DNA of 64,000 nucleotides from Hanleya hanleyi. Taxonomy: Eukaryota > Mollusca > Polyplacophora > Lepidopleurida > Hanleyidae. The notes under the pieces were generated by a model. It was not told the origin of the DNA, made no database searches, and saw only the letters and a list, made by a program, of their open reading frames with translations. The position numbers and the translations under genes were made by a program. How positions within the stretch are numbered: the stretch's first letter is position 1; each line of letters opens with the position of its first letter. Where the stretch lies: positions 1-64,000 of the forward strand of contig JAVTVY010020467.1 of the NCBI GenBank assembly GCA_036873755.1, read 5' to 3'. Below, one piece after another: positions 22,059 through 33,659 of the stretch.

Positions 22059-25000
22059 CACGATCCCAATTACATCGTACATCCTTCTCCATGGCATTTG
22101 CCCTGGGAAATGAAATATGAAATTTTTGTTATACTATATTGTATTCATATGATAGTAGCAGTGCTATATAGTGTCATATGGCAATTCAGAGTATCAGTTT
22201 GTGAAATATCGATTCTGGGCCACCATATAAATGCATAAAAGATATGTAAGATGTCGATTCTTGACCACCATATAAATGTATAAATTCTGACTTTTCATTT
22301 ACCATATTTATATAAATCTGTATGCATGCAAACCTTGATATTGTGATGTGTTTTGACAAAGCTATTTCCGAAATACTATTCCATGACCCTTCATGTCGGT
22401 TATTGCAAACAACTATTTGTGAGAATCAGTTATGTAAGTTCAAATTTATACACATAACATAGAAACCGTTTATGTAAGTGTAATGATTTAACCTTGGTTT
22501 TGACGAATGAATTTATACAATGCGACAGTTTTGTGATTTGCTAGTCATAATTGTACCGAATTCGTAAGGACATTTATACCGGGTTAAATTGACATTGTAA
22601 CGTCTAGCTTTGTATATAACGGAATGAACGGCACATATAGTCAGACTAATAACACCAGGTCTCCCTGAAGACTAGTAACACCAGGTTTCCCTGATGGCTA
22701 AACCATCAGGCCTCACAGAGGCTCATGTCTCCGATAAATAGTTATTGCTATCTCCAGTTCCGAAGTGACTGTTTACAGAATTGTCTGATGTTGATGAAGT
22801 TGTGCTAGTCTGCCTGCCAAATGATGCCGGTCATTCCTAAGTTAGGTGAAATGAATTTACAATAAATCGGCTTAATATTCAACAGACATTGAACTTCGTT
22901 TTCGTTGTATCCTCTCTCATTTAAAGAGGTTGTCAAGACTTCCAGAAATCTCAGAAGCCGGACCTTGGAAACTATTATTGTATAGGTTTTATGAAGACCA
23001 TCCCGGTGTCTTGAGACGACTTCGCGTTACAACATCTTAAAGATCACCCGCGCACAAGCCCTGTCGTCTTAAAGACCTCAAATTTGATAAGTTGAAACCA
23101 GAGGTAGATTAGGATGTCATATGTTCCCAGATGTGTCATTGGAGCTGGTATGCATCCTATGCAGATGTCTATTAGCGAGTCTGCCAGGACGTCCTACAGT
23201 CCTGATTAGACATCCGTGAACCAATGATGGCGGCTATGTTCAAGTCTACTTTTTCATCAGCTGATAACCAAAATGTGTGTGATGTAGAATCATGATGAGC
23301 TGTTTGTAACCCTCTGTTGTCAAGTCTAGACATTTAAGTAGTCTGCATCCATTTACATCTAAACTTCAATTTCAATAATGGCAATTTCTGAGCATTGTCA
23401 CCTTATTGATAACCTTGAACCTTGTACTTTCTATCCTGATGTACATGTATTGCCCTTTCTGGAACAATACGATTGTGTAACCGGAGGCATCGTTTTTTAT
23501 GATATCACCAGATCTCCAGGCATGATTTTACAGCATCCATGAGAGTTTTTCGTCGGTAACTCATACTTTAATTTGGGTTTACTTCGATCAAATTGTTGAG
23601 CATCTGTATATATTCCGGATGTTAAGTACATGTTCCATTTAGTGTCGAACTCTACCACTATGTATTTTATTAGCAATGTTTAGTAGCTTGAATATCTGGT
23701 AAAGTAATTCCGGATACAATTTTGTAATGTCATAAGAACTCTATACTAACTGTAACCATGACAACCATGACCTTCTCTTCTCTCCTGATATTGTCATGAA
23801 CCTGTTTATTTCTTGATCAGTTTTAGGCGGTTCTGATCGCTGGGTCAATTCAGATTTTTAGCGTAGTCACATTTTTGTAGCTCATTCCTCTTTGGTGCGC
23901 GTAGTTAAGAACAATTAATAAGTATCATATTAACGCATTGGTTCAACTTGAGAGTCCTCCTGCAGACAATTCTGCAGATTCTAGCCACAATATCTATATG
24001 CCACTCACGGGCGCCTGTGCAATCTAAGAAATGAAATATATTTCATGTAGAAGCGGCCACTAGTGCTTCCGTTGTTTGTTTTAAAACTACATGCAGTTGT
24101 TGAGCGATTGTATTCTTTTACTTTTTTCATTTCCACTGCCCTATTATGCCATGCATCTGAGGTCATGTTCAATCATACGCAGTTTGAATTCATTGTTTGG
24201 CTTCGGATTCCATTGGTAATTGATCAAAGCCTTTAATCCGATGTATGATGTATGTAAACACTGATGTATGTACTCACAACTATATGACTCCATCTCCTTT
24301 ATTTCAAAGTTACTGCTTTTTACGTGCTCCAATTTTCACTAACCGGTTATGGTGATTGCATAGATCTTTGTGACAATGTCACAACTTATTCACAACGCAT
24401 TGTATTTCACGCGTAAGGGTCATTCACGTTTAGCAATTCACACGGCTAAGCCATTCACATTGTTTGCCATATAACCGGCCACATTCTTTTGGCCAGTCTT
24501 TGTTTGGACTCGGATTTCATGTTGGTACCAATAGCTCCGCAGAGCTAATGTTTTATGTTAAACACTCCCTCGTCTTTAAATAAAATTTACTTGAACTTGA
24601 ATTCATGAGTGATTCACATTAGCATTGGATAAAATACTCATGAATATACAATTGAACCATGCTTTAATCCGACAGCAAATGCTATTCATAATCATAGTAT
24701 CATATTTATATGTACCCTACTAAATATTTTTAGAATCCTGAATTTGATCTGATCCATGCGCGAGTTCATCCCTTTATTTTGAAAGTGACCTTTATAAACT
24801 TTGCCATGCTTCAATCGACTTAACAACTTTGTTTTGATTCCTATTGCATTATATTTCCTCTTGTTTACCATTACCTGGCATGACGAGATCATCGATTCTA
24901 ATCTTATGACCATGTCACTGTGCATTGTATTTCATGTTCATTTTCCACTGCGAACTCGAGCTTGGTCATATGTTGAGAAATTCTAACCATATTAGGACCT

Positions 25001-26289
25001 GTATACTAACATAAACAATGACCATCCTTCAAGCCACGGTTACTGTCCTGCATATATATGCCTACTTGAAAACAGTCTGAATTGTTGTTCGTGTCAGTTC
25101 TGATTTCATGACCCATAGCCATGCATGATATGAACATTTTGTTATATATTCGGTAATGATCATTTTAATGTGTATCGTATTAACTTGAATATGTTAATTA
25201 TTGGGCCGCGCTCGAACTGCGTAATTCCAATCAACGAGCATTTCTATCATTACGTGTTAGTACAGCACACTGAGTATTTTCTCAAATCATGAATTATATC
25301 ATGAACTAGCATTAGTTGTGTTTCATCCCTGAATTTTAAAGGTGACCTGTATGAACCTGGACGTACCGTAATAGACATGTTATCGAGTCTTATAGAATTA
25401 TGCACCATATTTTGGAGTATGAAACATCTTGAACTGCGTCAGGAAATGCATATTGGCCCTACTCAATGGCCATACTAAGATTTTAAGCCAATGCTTTTAC
25501 ACGCTCTGTGCATTGTGTCGCCGTACTTCAAGACTCTAAATTCCATGGGAATAAGTAAACAATTAAACCACTATGGTGTATATCTCTATTTTACATTCGA
25601 TCTTCCATGGAAACGGATAAACAATTGGACAATCTGTTTATTTACTGGCAATTTTATGAAATTCAACAGATCACTTGATAAAGGCTCCGGCATGAGAGTC
25701 GAACGCTTGTGCATTAAATATGTTTACGTGGAGTACAGCTCAGAAGTTTGTTTATTTCTATAATGCTTTTAACGTTTCTGTTATTGGGTCCCATGGAAAA
25801 ATGTAGTATGATTAGAATAAAATTGAGCATAGCGGATACAAAATAAACCTTTCCTTTCAGCACCTACACATTATTCTTCCGAAATACAACTGTTCCCTAT
25901 TTGAGTTGTATTTTGAACTGCATATGATCATGAGAGGTCGTGGCCTCTATTTTATAAAACCATAACAGAAACCAAGGCGATAAACGAGGTGTCACAATCA
26001 TTATGGATAATTGAGGCTCACATACAATTGGGAAGATCCAAAATCATTCGGATTTTCTTCAAACAGTTAATAGAAACTTCATGAACTGACCAGGTTTTTC
26101 TTTTCACTATGTATTATTATTATTATTTCCTTTATTTCCTCCTAGTGGAGAGCATAAGCATAGTCATACATATAATCATTTCTCGGTAGGCGAGCAATCA
26201 GTATTTACATTTGGGAAATTGTAATTATTTACACAGTTTAGCTAACTTTATCCATTTTTCTCTTACTTTATCGTAACGTTCTAGAACGC
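22059..26289. other. Long region without a recognised gene
   Basis: AT-rich DNA. A short direct repeat TAGTAACACCAGGT(C/T)TCCCTGA occurs twice near 22646-22694. AATAAAATTTACTTGAACTTGAA near 24578 resembles the 3' end of a retroelement or transcript, but no coding body precedes it. Everything else is unassigned. Confidence 0.4.
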
Positions 26290-27870
26290 ATCAAGAAGGT
26301 TCATTTGAAATATAATTTGTTCACTCCCTGTATATAATTTAAACACGTTACTCTGAAGAGTTCAACTTCTTTTCTGACAAGTTCATAGTTTATTTTCCCT
26401 CCAACCAATGTGTGCAATAAATCCCAGTCAGAGAGGGAACGAAGAAACACACTAAACCCGATGTCTTGCATATTAATAAAATCACACCACAGTTCATCTC
26501 TTTGTTGTTCAGTAGAGTCACACTGGAGGACTATATGTTCTAGAATATCCACATACATTTTACCACACTTATGACAGAGTTCGATTTCTTCAGTTTTTCT
26601 TATTGTCGCACATATTGTCACCATATATTGGATACTATTGTGGTGTTGTGGGTATTTATTCGTCAGTTTCCACCACACACAAGGTGTTAACGTCGGTTGA
26701 ATTTTCACTTGTGTAATCGGAAATAAAATCATGTAACTCATATTTTTTCAACATTCTAAAAATGTCAGGAATGAATCCCATTTGTCTTACTTGCGCATTT
26801 CGGTTATGAGAAAAACTATACAGACGCGTTAAATTTTTTATTTTTTGTGTGTAATTTTTCACAGTTCACAAACGACCCAAGAACAACAGCTTTTTTGTAT
26901 CGATCACACTTTCTATGGTTATCCACCCTAGAAGTCCAACACACTTATCTGATCTTGTCAGTTTCGGGAACCCGTGTATGGATTTGGCTATCCACCTCTG
27001 CGCTTTTTCTAACATTAAATACGGATTTGATATTTTTGGAACATCATGATGTCTTGCCGGCATCATTGAAAACTGTTGACCGCTTCTCTCTTGCAAGAAA
27101 CAAGCCTATGTTTTTGTATACTATGATTGTCTTTTTGAATTTGGTGCTAATACTGTTATATGGAAAATGGAATAGGTCTTTGGATTATGGACGCGGATAT
27201 TCTCTAATGGACGACGGCTGGATTATGAATGACGGACTAGACGCTTGTAATCTACCTTATTTAAACACCATAATTCACATCCATAAAGCGCTTTTGGATA
27301 CACAGTCTGTGTTATAACACGCGCACTGACTAAAGGATTTAGCGCTTTGGGGTGGATGCCGGATCTGATAAGGGACAGTGTATTCCATCTCAGTTTGTTG
27401 CACACAGCTCTGGTTCGATCAAATGAACTTAGGTTGCCCCTTAAGGCAACACCTACGTGAGTTGTTTCTGTTACCACGGGAATCACATTGCCGTACATCG
27501 TGAAGTCTTCTATCACTGTGGTAGGTTTACCAAATTTTTGAAATGTTATTCCGCAGCTTTTGCATGGATTGAATAGGAATCGGCTGTAGCTCTCACAGAT
27601 TCCAAGCATTACTACCATGCCAATCAGTCTGATACTTAGGAGACAGATATAGTCCGCTTGTGTAGGAGCATTTACTCGAATGTCGACTATTAATGCCTCG
27701 CTGTCCGAATTCTCCAGTTCTTGCAGAAGGTCGTCAATAAATATCAGATATAGCTTGGCGGAGAGAGCACTTCCCTGTCTTATTCCACGTTTTATTTTAA
27801 ACCATCGAGACAGATTACCACAGCACGAAACACAACTTTCCATATCTGTTCTACAGTTGACCGATCTATA
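26290..27870 (-). pseudogene. LINE-4: 3' half of a second non-LTR retrotransposon, interrupted by a PLE tail
   Basis: Minus-strand coding remnants read in order: RGIRQGSALSAKLYLIFIDDLL (RT motif with RQG), QADYICLLS (the catalytic ADD box, here changed to ADY), GVALRGNLSSFDRT, ALYGCELW-CLNKVD, then after an inserted PLE tail LEKAQRWIAKSIHGFPKLT and GLLGWITIES. It ends with CHKCGKMYVDILEHIVLQC, a Cys/His knuckle near the C-terminus. The wording differs from LINE-1, -2 and -3, so it is a separate family, probably in the CR1/L2 range without RNase H. The 5' half is missing. Frameshifts, the insertion and the lost Asp all indicate it is dead. Confidence 0.85.
27019..27250 (+). mobile_element. PLE-A tail, 5'-truncated copy inside LINE-4
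   Basis: A 232-bp insertion ending at ACGCTTGTAA, the shared PLE-A 3' terminus. It begins at ATACGGATTT, further 5' than the 2.4-kb copy. It splits LINE-4 between CLNKVD and LEKAQRW, so it is younger than LINE-4. Confidence 0.82.
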
Positions 27871-27959
27871 AACGCCTTCAGTTTCACTTCCAAACAGTTG
27901 TCACATGTAGTTGACACTGTCTGTAAAAGATAGAAAAGTAAGAAATGTCCATATACAAG

Positions 27960-28110
27960 TTCCACTATCCATATCAGTCATTCAGTTCAAAGAGAGTTCT
28001 TTTTCTAATGGATAGCGTGGTTGTTTCCTTTGTCTTTGTGAAGTGAAATTGATTGAAATTGTAGTTTAGTGTCGCTTCCCATACGGATTTCGCGGCCCAT
28101 CAACTCAATA
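27960..28110 (-). repeat. Dispersed repeat E, permuted relative to 50.1-50.3 kb
   Basis: On the minus strand GATGGGCCGCGAAATCCGTATG...CTACAATTTCAATCAATTTCACTTCAC matches 50227-50290 closely, and GAACTGAATGACTGATATGG matches 50081-50100. The two blocks occur in opposite order in the two places. Such permutation suggests a tandem or circular intermediate. Confidence 0.6.
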
Positions 28111-28366
28111 TTTTATTTTAAAGATATAAAAAGAAAAGAAGAATCGAATGGAGGATATCGACTGTGTACAATTTCTGTTTTGGTCAGGTTATGCTGGTAA
28201 ATATATTAAGTTCATTGCACTTGGGATCGCTTGGATGATTCCTTTGTCTTTGTACCTCTTCGTACGTACAAAGCCGCAAAAAAAACTCTGAGAAGCATGG
28301 TCGTCGTCAGGATTTCTCGAGAGGGTGTCGTTTCCTATGCTTACTTGTTAGATAGTCCAGTCCAAA

Positions 28367-28415
28367 CTCTAATGGACGACGGCTGGATTATGAATGACGG
28401 ACTAGACGCTTGTAA
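28367..28415 (+). mobile_element. PLE-A tail, very short 5'-truncated copy
   Basis: Forty-nine base pairs, from CTCTAATGGACGAC to the shared terminus ACGCTTGTAA. It is identical to the corresponding part of the 27.2-kb copy. Confidence 0.75.
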
Positions 28416-28599
28416 ATTTAGTTTGGGAGCAAGGGTCGGGTCTTGGTGAAATTTTGTTCATCCCATCGGCAAGATAATTTCCATCTGTAACATGACTTTC
28501 TATTCCTATTGGGGGTATCACCCAAGGTGGATGTAGAGTTACAAAGCGGTGCAGTTTTATTTTCTCTGGCGAACGATATGTCCGACTACAGGCATTCAT

Positions 28600-29560
28600 T
28601 TTACTTTGCCTAAATAGGAGGTCGGTGTATTTTAACCGCCCTAGCATTTTTGTTGTTGGTCGAATCTGCCCAAACTGTACCACATATTACTCATTAATAA
28701 TAGCAGAGTTATATAATATCAAGATTTGTATCCCAAATGTATGACGTCACATGGAGACCATATCCAAAGGTCAACTGAAAAAATTGATCCCGTTTGAAAA
28801 GGAGGTCGGTGTAATTGTATTGTTATATCCCATTTATTAATGAACCAATCTATGTCAACATGAATATTGCTTCGTAGTACCTCGCGAAGTTTTTTAATAC
28901 CTATGATCGGGGTTGTATTCCAACCATATGATGTAATTGGTGTTGGTATTCAAATGCAATTTGTACAGAAAAATATATTCCCTCTTGAAAAAAAGGATTA
29001 TGTGTGATTGAACTGTCATATCTTTCTTAATAATGGTCATGTCTGTCTGAAATTCATTGTATTTTATTCAGCATGTATGCCGTTGTCATACACAAGCACG
29101 AAACGTTTCTGTATTTCACCTTAGTATGACATAATTGAGGGAGGGGCCTATCCAAATGTCAACTTACAAAAAAAATACTCCTTTCCAAAGTGAGGGTACG
29201 TGTAAGTGTGTTGCTATATCTTTATTACTGATCCAAATAAGTCTGAACATCGTAATATATGGCTAAGTATTACTTAACAGTGTTTTAGTTAGTACATTTG
29301 GTTTGTCTTTCATCGGTATGATGTAGTTGGGAGTTGCAAAATTTCAGTTGGACAAAACTCCTTCGTTTTGAAAATGGGATTATGTGTAACTGACCCGCCA
29401 CAGATGATCTAGGCTGTCAAAACTGCATCCTTTAATACTCAGCAGTTATATTAGCGGGATAGATCGTCGTTTTCCAAATCTGTTACCTCGTTTGGGGACC
29501 ATATTCAAATATCAATTCAAAAATGTACTCGCAGCTGGTAAAGAGGGTATGTTTGATCAT
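28600..29560 (+). repeat. Degenerate ~190-bp tandem array, about 5 units
   Basis: Landmark TATGACGTCA-like + GGAGACCATATCCAAA-GTCAACT recurs at about 28739, 28927, 29126, 29318 and 29484. A second landmark, GG(A/T)-(G/T)(A/G)TGTGTAA-TG plus a T-A-TATCTTT-TTA block, recurs at about 28614, 28800, 28990, 29185, 29370 and 29540. The spacing is 166-199 bp. The units are strongly diverged, so the array is old. A related single unit appears near 41050 (CATGACGTCACTCGGGG). No coding content. Confidence 0.7.
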
Positions 29561-29587
29561 ATAGCAATATCTCTGTGTGTTAGTGCA

Positions 29588-30112
29588 TATTGATTTCAGA
29601 CCCTCTATCTGTACTTAGGCGAGAAAGCTGTTTCAATCTTTATGGGATGCTGTGAATAATAACAAACTTCATGAGTTGAAAAAAGCTGTAGGCTATACTC
29701 ATCTGAACGGCCACAAAGGTTTCGATCAAGCCATGATCAGGCGATGTAGAATCGACCATACACGATTAACTCGCGAACATTTACTAAAAAAGGACCCAGT
29801 CCCAAGGTGTATCCCATGCCACGAAGATCTCACAGTGAAACATATTCTTATGGACTGTATAGATTTTAAGATTGTAAGAGATTCTTTTTATCGAGCAGCC
29901 ACTTTAGAAGATCGTTTTAGTCGGGTGAAAGAAGACTGTATCTTAGGTTATTTGAGAGAAATCGGTTTGTTGCATAAGGTTTACTGTGTGTATGTTTTAA
30001 TGTGCTGGATTACTAAGTTATTAACTTGAATACCTCGAATTTTGCTTGATCGTCGCTTTATAGCTGAAATATTGCTGAACGCGACGTTAAACCTTAATTC
30101 TCTCTCTCTATT
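29588..30112 (+). mobile_element. 5'-truncated LINE-1-type copy with intact-looking C-terminal coding
   Basis: An open segment encodes NNKLHELKKAVGYTHLN, RCRIDHTRLTREHLL, CIPCHEDLTVKHIL and DSFYRAATLEDRFSRVK, the C-terminus lost from the 0.8-4.8 kb element. It runs to TAA at about 30027. The 3' tail has the same hairpin (CGTCGC 30051-30056, GCGACG 30081-30086) and TTAAACCTTAATT(CT)n end as the 10.8-kb copy. The 5' end breaks within the RNase H region. Confidence 0.87.
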
Positions 30113-32168
30113 TAAACAGTGATGGAAATTCCCTGTTGATCCAGATAAAGGCACACCATTTCCTCTTCAATGCTTTAACCTATTATCAAACTTATAGTGA
30201 ATGAGGGAAGCCAATCTAGGACCGACTTGAATCATTCCGCAACATCGAACTTCGGACCAGCACATGTTTTTGTTGTTAAACAGCATGTTGTGCCGCGTTA
30301 CGAATTTCATAGTTTACGGAAGGTGAAGATTAACGGTGACCACTACGATAACGTTCGTAAAAGCCGTGGAAACCATCGTGACCGTAAACTTCGTGGTAAG
30401 TCTAGAGGTGACCGTAAGTTAAGAACTTTCATGCAAGAATGCTTTTAAACATAAAGCTATCTATGAGGCATACATGTCGTACGACGTGCTTTCATCGTAA
30501 GTCCCCTCCCACAAACCCATTGCCTGATGCAATTGGTTCAACCCGACAAACAACAACAACTCTCGTGATATATTCGAGTTCTCGCGATAACATCGAACAG
30601 TTACAAAATGGCGGCCTCCATGATTTTCGCTTGAAAATATGCTATTTTTCACAAAACTATTCATTTGCCAGAATAAATAACCAGATTACTGAAATCCTCT
30701 TGATATTTCTGGTAAGAAAACTTTTTGTTTTTTTTTTGCATTAGGTTCTGTCTTGCTCTGTTTGTGTTAGAAATAGAGATATGCTGATTTATTTAGATTC
30801 ATTCCTAAGAATACGTAACTCTACTGAAGGTCAACATTTTTCGTTACTTCTCTATTCGAATATTTAGTATTGGATCTAGTATTTGATGAAAAATTTAAAA
30901 GTGGAAGTTAAGGACTCGAGTCCCGGGGTAGCACCTGATATTAGACACTCTCGTGTATTCTGTTCCATTTCATCACAACCACTTCACATACATATATATG
31001 TTTAATTTAATTCTTACGTTTATTTCAACGGTTTTGTTGCAGATAGAAAAGTTACTTAAAAAAAATAATCTCTTTTTTATATCGCTAGTTTCACCTATTA
31101 TTTTACAAGTAACGAGTCCGAGATTTTTGCAGAAAAAAACACCTTTCAAACCAAACAAGTGTGTCTCATTATTTTCTTTTAAACTCTTAGAAAAAGTTTG
31201 AGAGCCTTTGTTTTGAAACAAAATGAAAGTCTAATTCAAGTTCTAATAAGTTCAGAATAAGGCAACATTTTGAAAAACTGAGACACAGTCGTTTGGAATT
31301 TAATGTATATATTATGCTTCCCAAAAATTGACATAATCGGATGAAAAATATAGAAGTTATTAGCAAGTGTGTGTGTACCAGCTGTGTAAAAAACATATGT
31401 CGGATATAGAGCGTAAACAAGAATCAACTACTTTTCAGATGATAATCTGTATTACTATCCGCTACTTCTAAGAATGACGGAATATTCTCACCGAAGATAT
31501 AGGGATTATAGACCAAACGTTCTTTAAACACTTTTGAACAATATATTTTGAGAAAGTGTAGAAAACCAGTCACGAAGATGAATTTTTATGCTGGAATATA
31601 CCCCGTTGATCATTTTTCACACCTTCCAAAATCCATTACCACGGGTAATTGAGTAGACGTCGACCACTAATTAGCACTTAGTGACTTGCGGCAATTGGGC
31701 ATTCACTGATTTAATTGCCGACCGAAAAAAATCCAGCTCAAAGAAAGGGAAGAAAACAGGAACTGGTCAGTCAACAGACCCCAAACGGGAAAAACTGGCA
31801 GCGGCCATTTCCAGTGTGGTGTTAAAAACTTTACTATCGTGAAAGTATACAATTTGCGGGAATGAAGTTTGCCTTTTTATAAATATGAATATGTCAACAA
31901 AAGTTCATGTAAGATATATTTATTTTGGATGAATACCTCGATGCGGTAATGCAGAATGAAGTAATAATGATTCGGAGGTATATATGACAGAGACAGAGAA
32001 TCATGTAATAATGTTTTATTATAGTTTCTTTTTGCCTGCATGCGTTTCTTACTAATATATAGTTCACAGCAAAATATAAATTGGGCATATTGATATGCGT
32101 CAGATGATTAAAAAGATTACATTTCTTTTATGCCATAATGATTTAGATAATTAAGATCGTTGTTATAC
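30113..32168. other. Intergenic DNA, no gene recognised
   Basis: ACAAAATGGCGGCCTCCATG near 30603 is a YY1-like motif, and 30300-30420 repeats CGTGACCGTAA / GGTGACCGTAA. Otherwise AT-rich sequence without a recognisable exon. Confidence 0.4.
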
Positions 32169-32327
32169 CTCATTTCGGTCTTCCAGTTCTCTGATTCTTG
32201 ACAAAATCTTTCTAGCAGAAGCCCCTAAAAATATCGGATCATGCTCTGGCAACTCAGTTTCACTATCGCTACTCCCAGTCTGTGATGAAGATGCGTCCGA
32301 ATCGATTGTCCGATACTGGCCATACAT
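32169..32327 (-). CDS. Candidate 5' coding exon, unknown protein
   Basis: Minus-strand ATG at 32327 opens exactly 53 codons that end at GAG|gtataac, a plausible donor. The peptide is Ser/Asp/Glu-rich first (SDASSSQTGSSDSETELPEH) and then looks like the start of a coiled coil (SARKILSRIRELEDRNE). Upstream in another frame, ATGGGAAGAAAACGTGAC begins a basic peptide, so a frameshift or a different start is possible. A CpG-containing promoter-like stretch with GTGGCGCGAAAA (E2F-type) lies 230 bp upstream. I do not recognise the protein and cannot find the next exon. Confidence 0.3.
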
Positions 32328-33286
32328 GCAGTGTTCCGCTCGTTCGGTAGTTGTAGCTTGTTACGGGCGACCGGCGTAATCTTGTCACGTTTTCTTCCCA
32401 TGATTGTGTTGGCAACTAAGATATGTTGATAGAATGTCGAGTGAGATATTATGAAAAATATTACGCAAATTCGCAATATATATATATATCTGCATATACC
32501 ACATGCTTTCCGAAAATGGTTGACAACTTGAGCAGTGTGTTTGTATTTGTTTATTTGGTCATGTGGCGCGAAAATGCTGAGATAGACCATAAAATTCCCT
32601 GTTCAATATTTTGTAAACGATGGCGGCTTCGGCATGAATGTAGTAAAAAAAACTAATCATCATCAAATGAGCCCAGCGCGTGAATTGTGTGTATTGCATT
32701 TACAAGTAATTAGCCGAGGTACGGAAGTCACAGCAGGCGGTAATACCGACTGTGAGTAATGCGCGCCAATTCCCACAGCGCAGAGTTCTTCCACAGACAG
32801 TGAATTTTTAAAATTTCACGTTTGCAAATATTTTTTAAGGAAAATAACAAACTCTTGATAGGCTTATTCTTCAACTTTGGAAATATGCAAAGAAAAAAAT
32901 ATCGATAGTTTGAGCCTATTTCGCGGGCCTTGAGTCCTTAAACAGATTATGTTGGGCTGTCTGGTACCCCGCTGGTAACGGATTAAACTTTCGCCTGACT
33001 GTGTATTGTGAGGCGTTAATGACTGCACGATTGTCTATTGTGTCCTAATTGAATTTTCAGTATGGTAAATCCGTCCTCTATACAGGAGCACTTCCAGGCT
33101 GGAGTACACAATCAGTTGAAATCACTTTAATTCACGTTAAAAACAGAAATAAAAATGAAAAGAAATAAAAAGAAAAATGAAAGAAAAAATGAAAAGTGTG
33201 GAGATGAGAGTCGCCAGCTATTAGAGGATCTTCCACTTTTCGGATCATCTGTGGTAATATTAAGATTCCAGTTCATTCATAAGTCT

Positions 33287-33655
33287 TTAACAGTTCATTT
33301 GGCGGTGAGGCTTCACGTGCATCAAACGAGGAAAACTCCTTTTTACATGTGGGAGACAGCTAGATCCCTCAATCATCCGGGCCGGGTTTAGTGAGAAGGC
33401 TGCCAGCTTATCAAAGTTTCCAGTGTGGTTGGTAGCTAGTGTACCACACTCCAGACATAGCATTGAAGCAAGTTGCAGCAGGTATTTTATTCGGATCTCA
33501 TTGAGTGCGGAACAGGTCATGAGAAATGAGTAAGGTTTTCCTCTCCCTGGCTGCAGAGTGGGCACAGGGCTTTCATTGCATCTTGCTGAACGACAGCTCG
33601 GTTGGCTTGTAGTGTATAACATCCGATTAGGAGTCTCAATCGTATTACTAAAGAT
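33287..33655 (-). pseudogene. LINE-2 C-terminal region with zinc knuckle
   Basis: Minus-strand reading gives RSLVIRLRLLIGCYTLQANR, then CPLCSQGEENLTHF, and after a frameshift MTCSALNEIRIKYL. This is the usual CR1/L2 C-terminal pattern with CPLC...H...C. It is collinear with the coding that stops at AVDMK near 34750, the other side of the inserted PLE copy. Confidence 0.82.
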
Positions 33656-33659
33656 CTAA

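Noticed and set aside
26847..27317. 156-codon plus-strand ORF.
   Set aside because: It is a chimera of antisense LINE-4 and the inserted PLE tail, with no independent protein signal.
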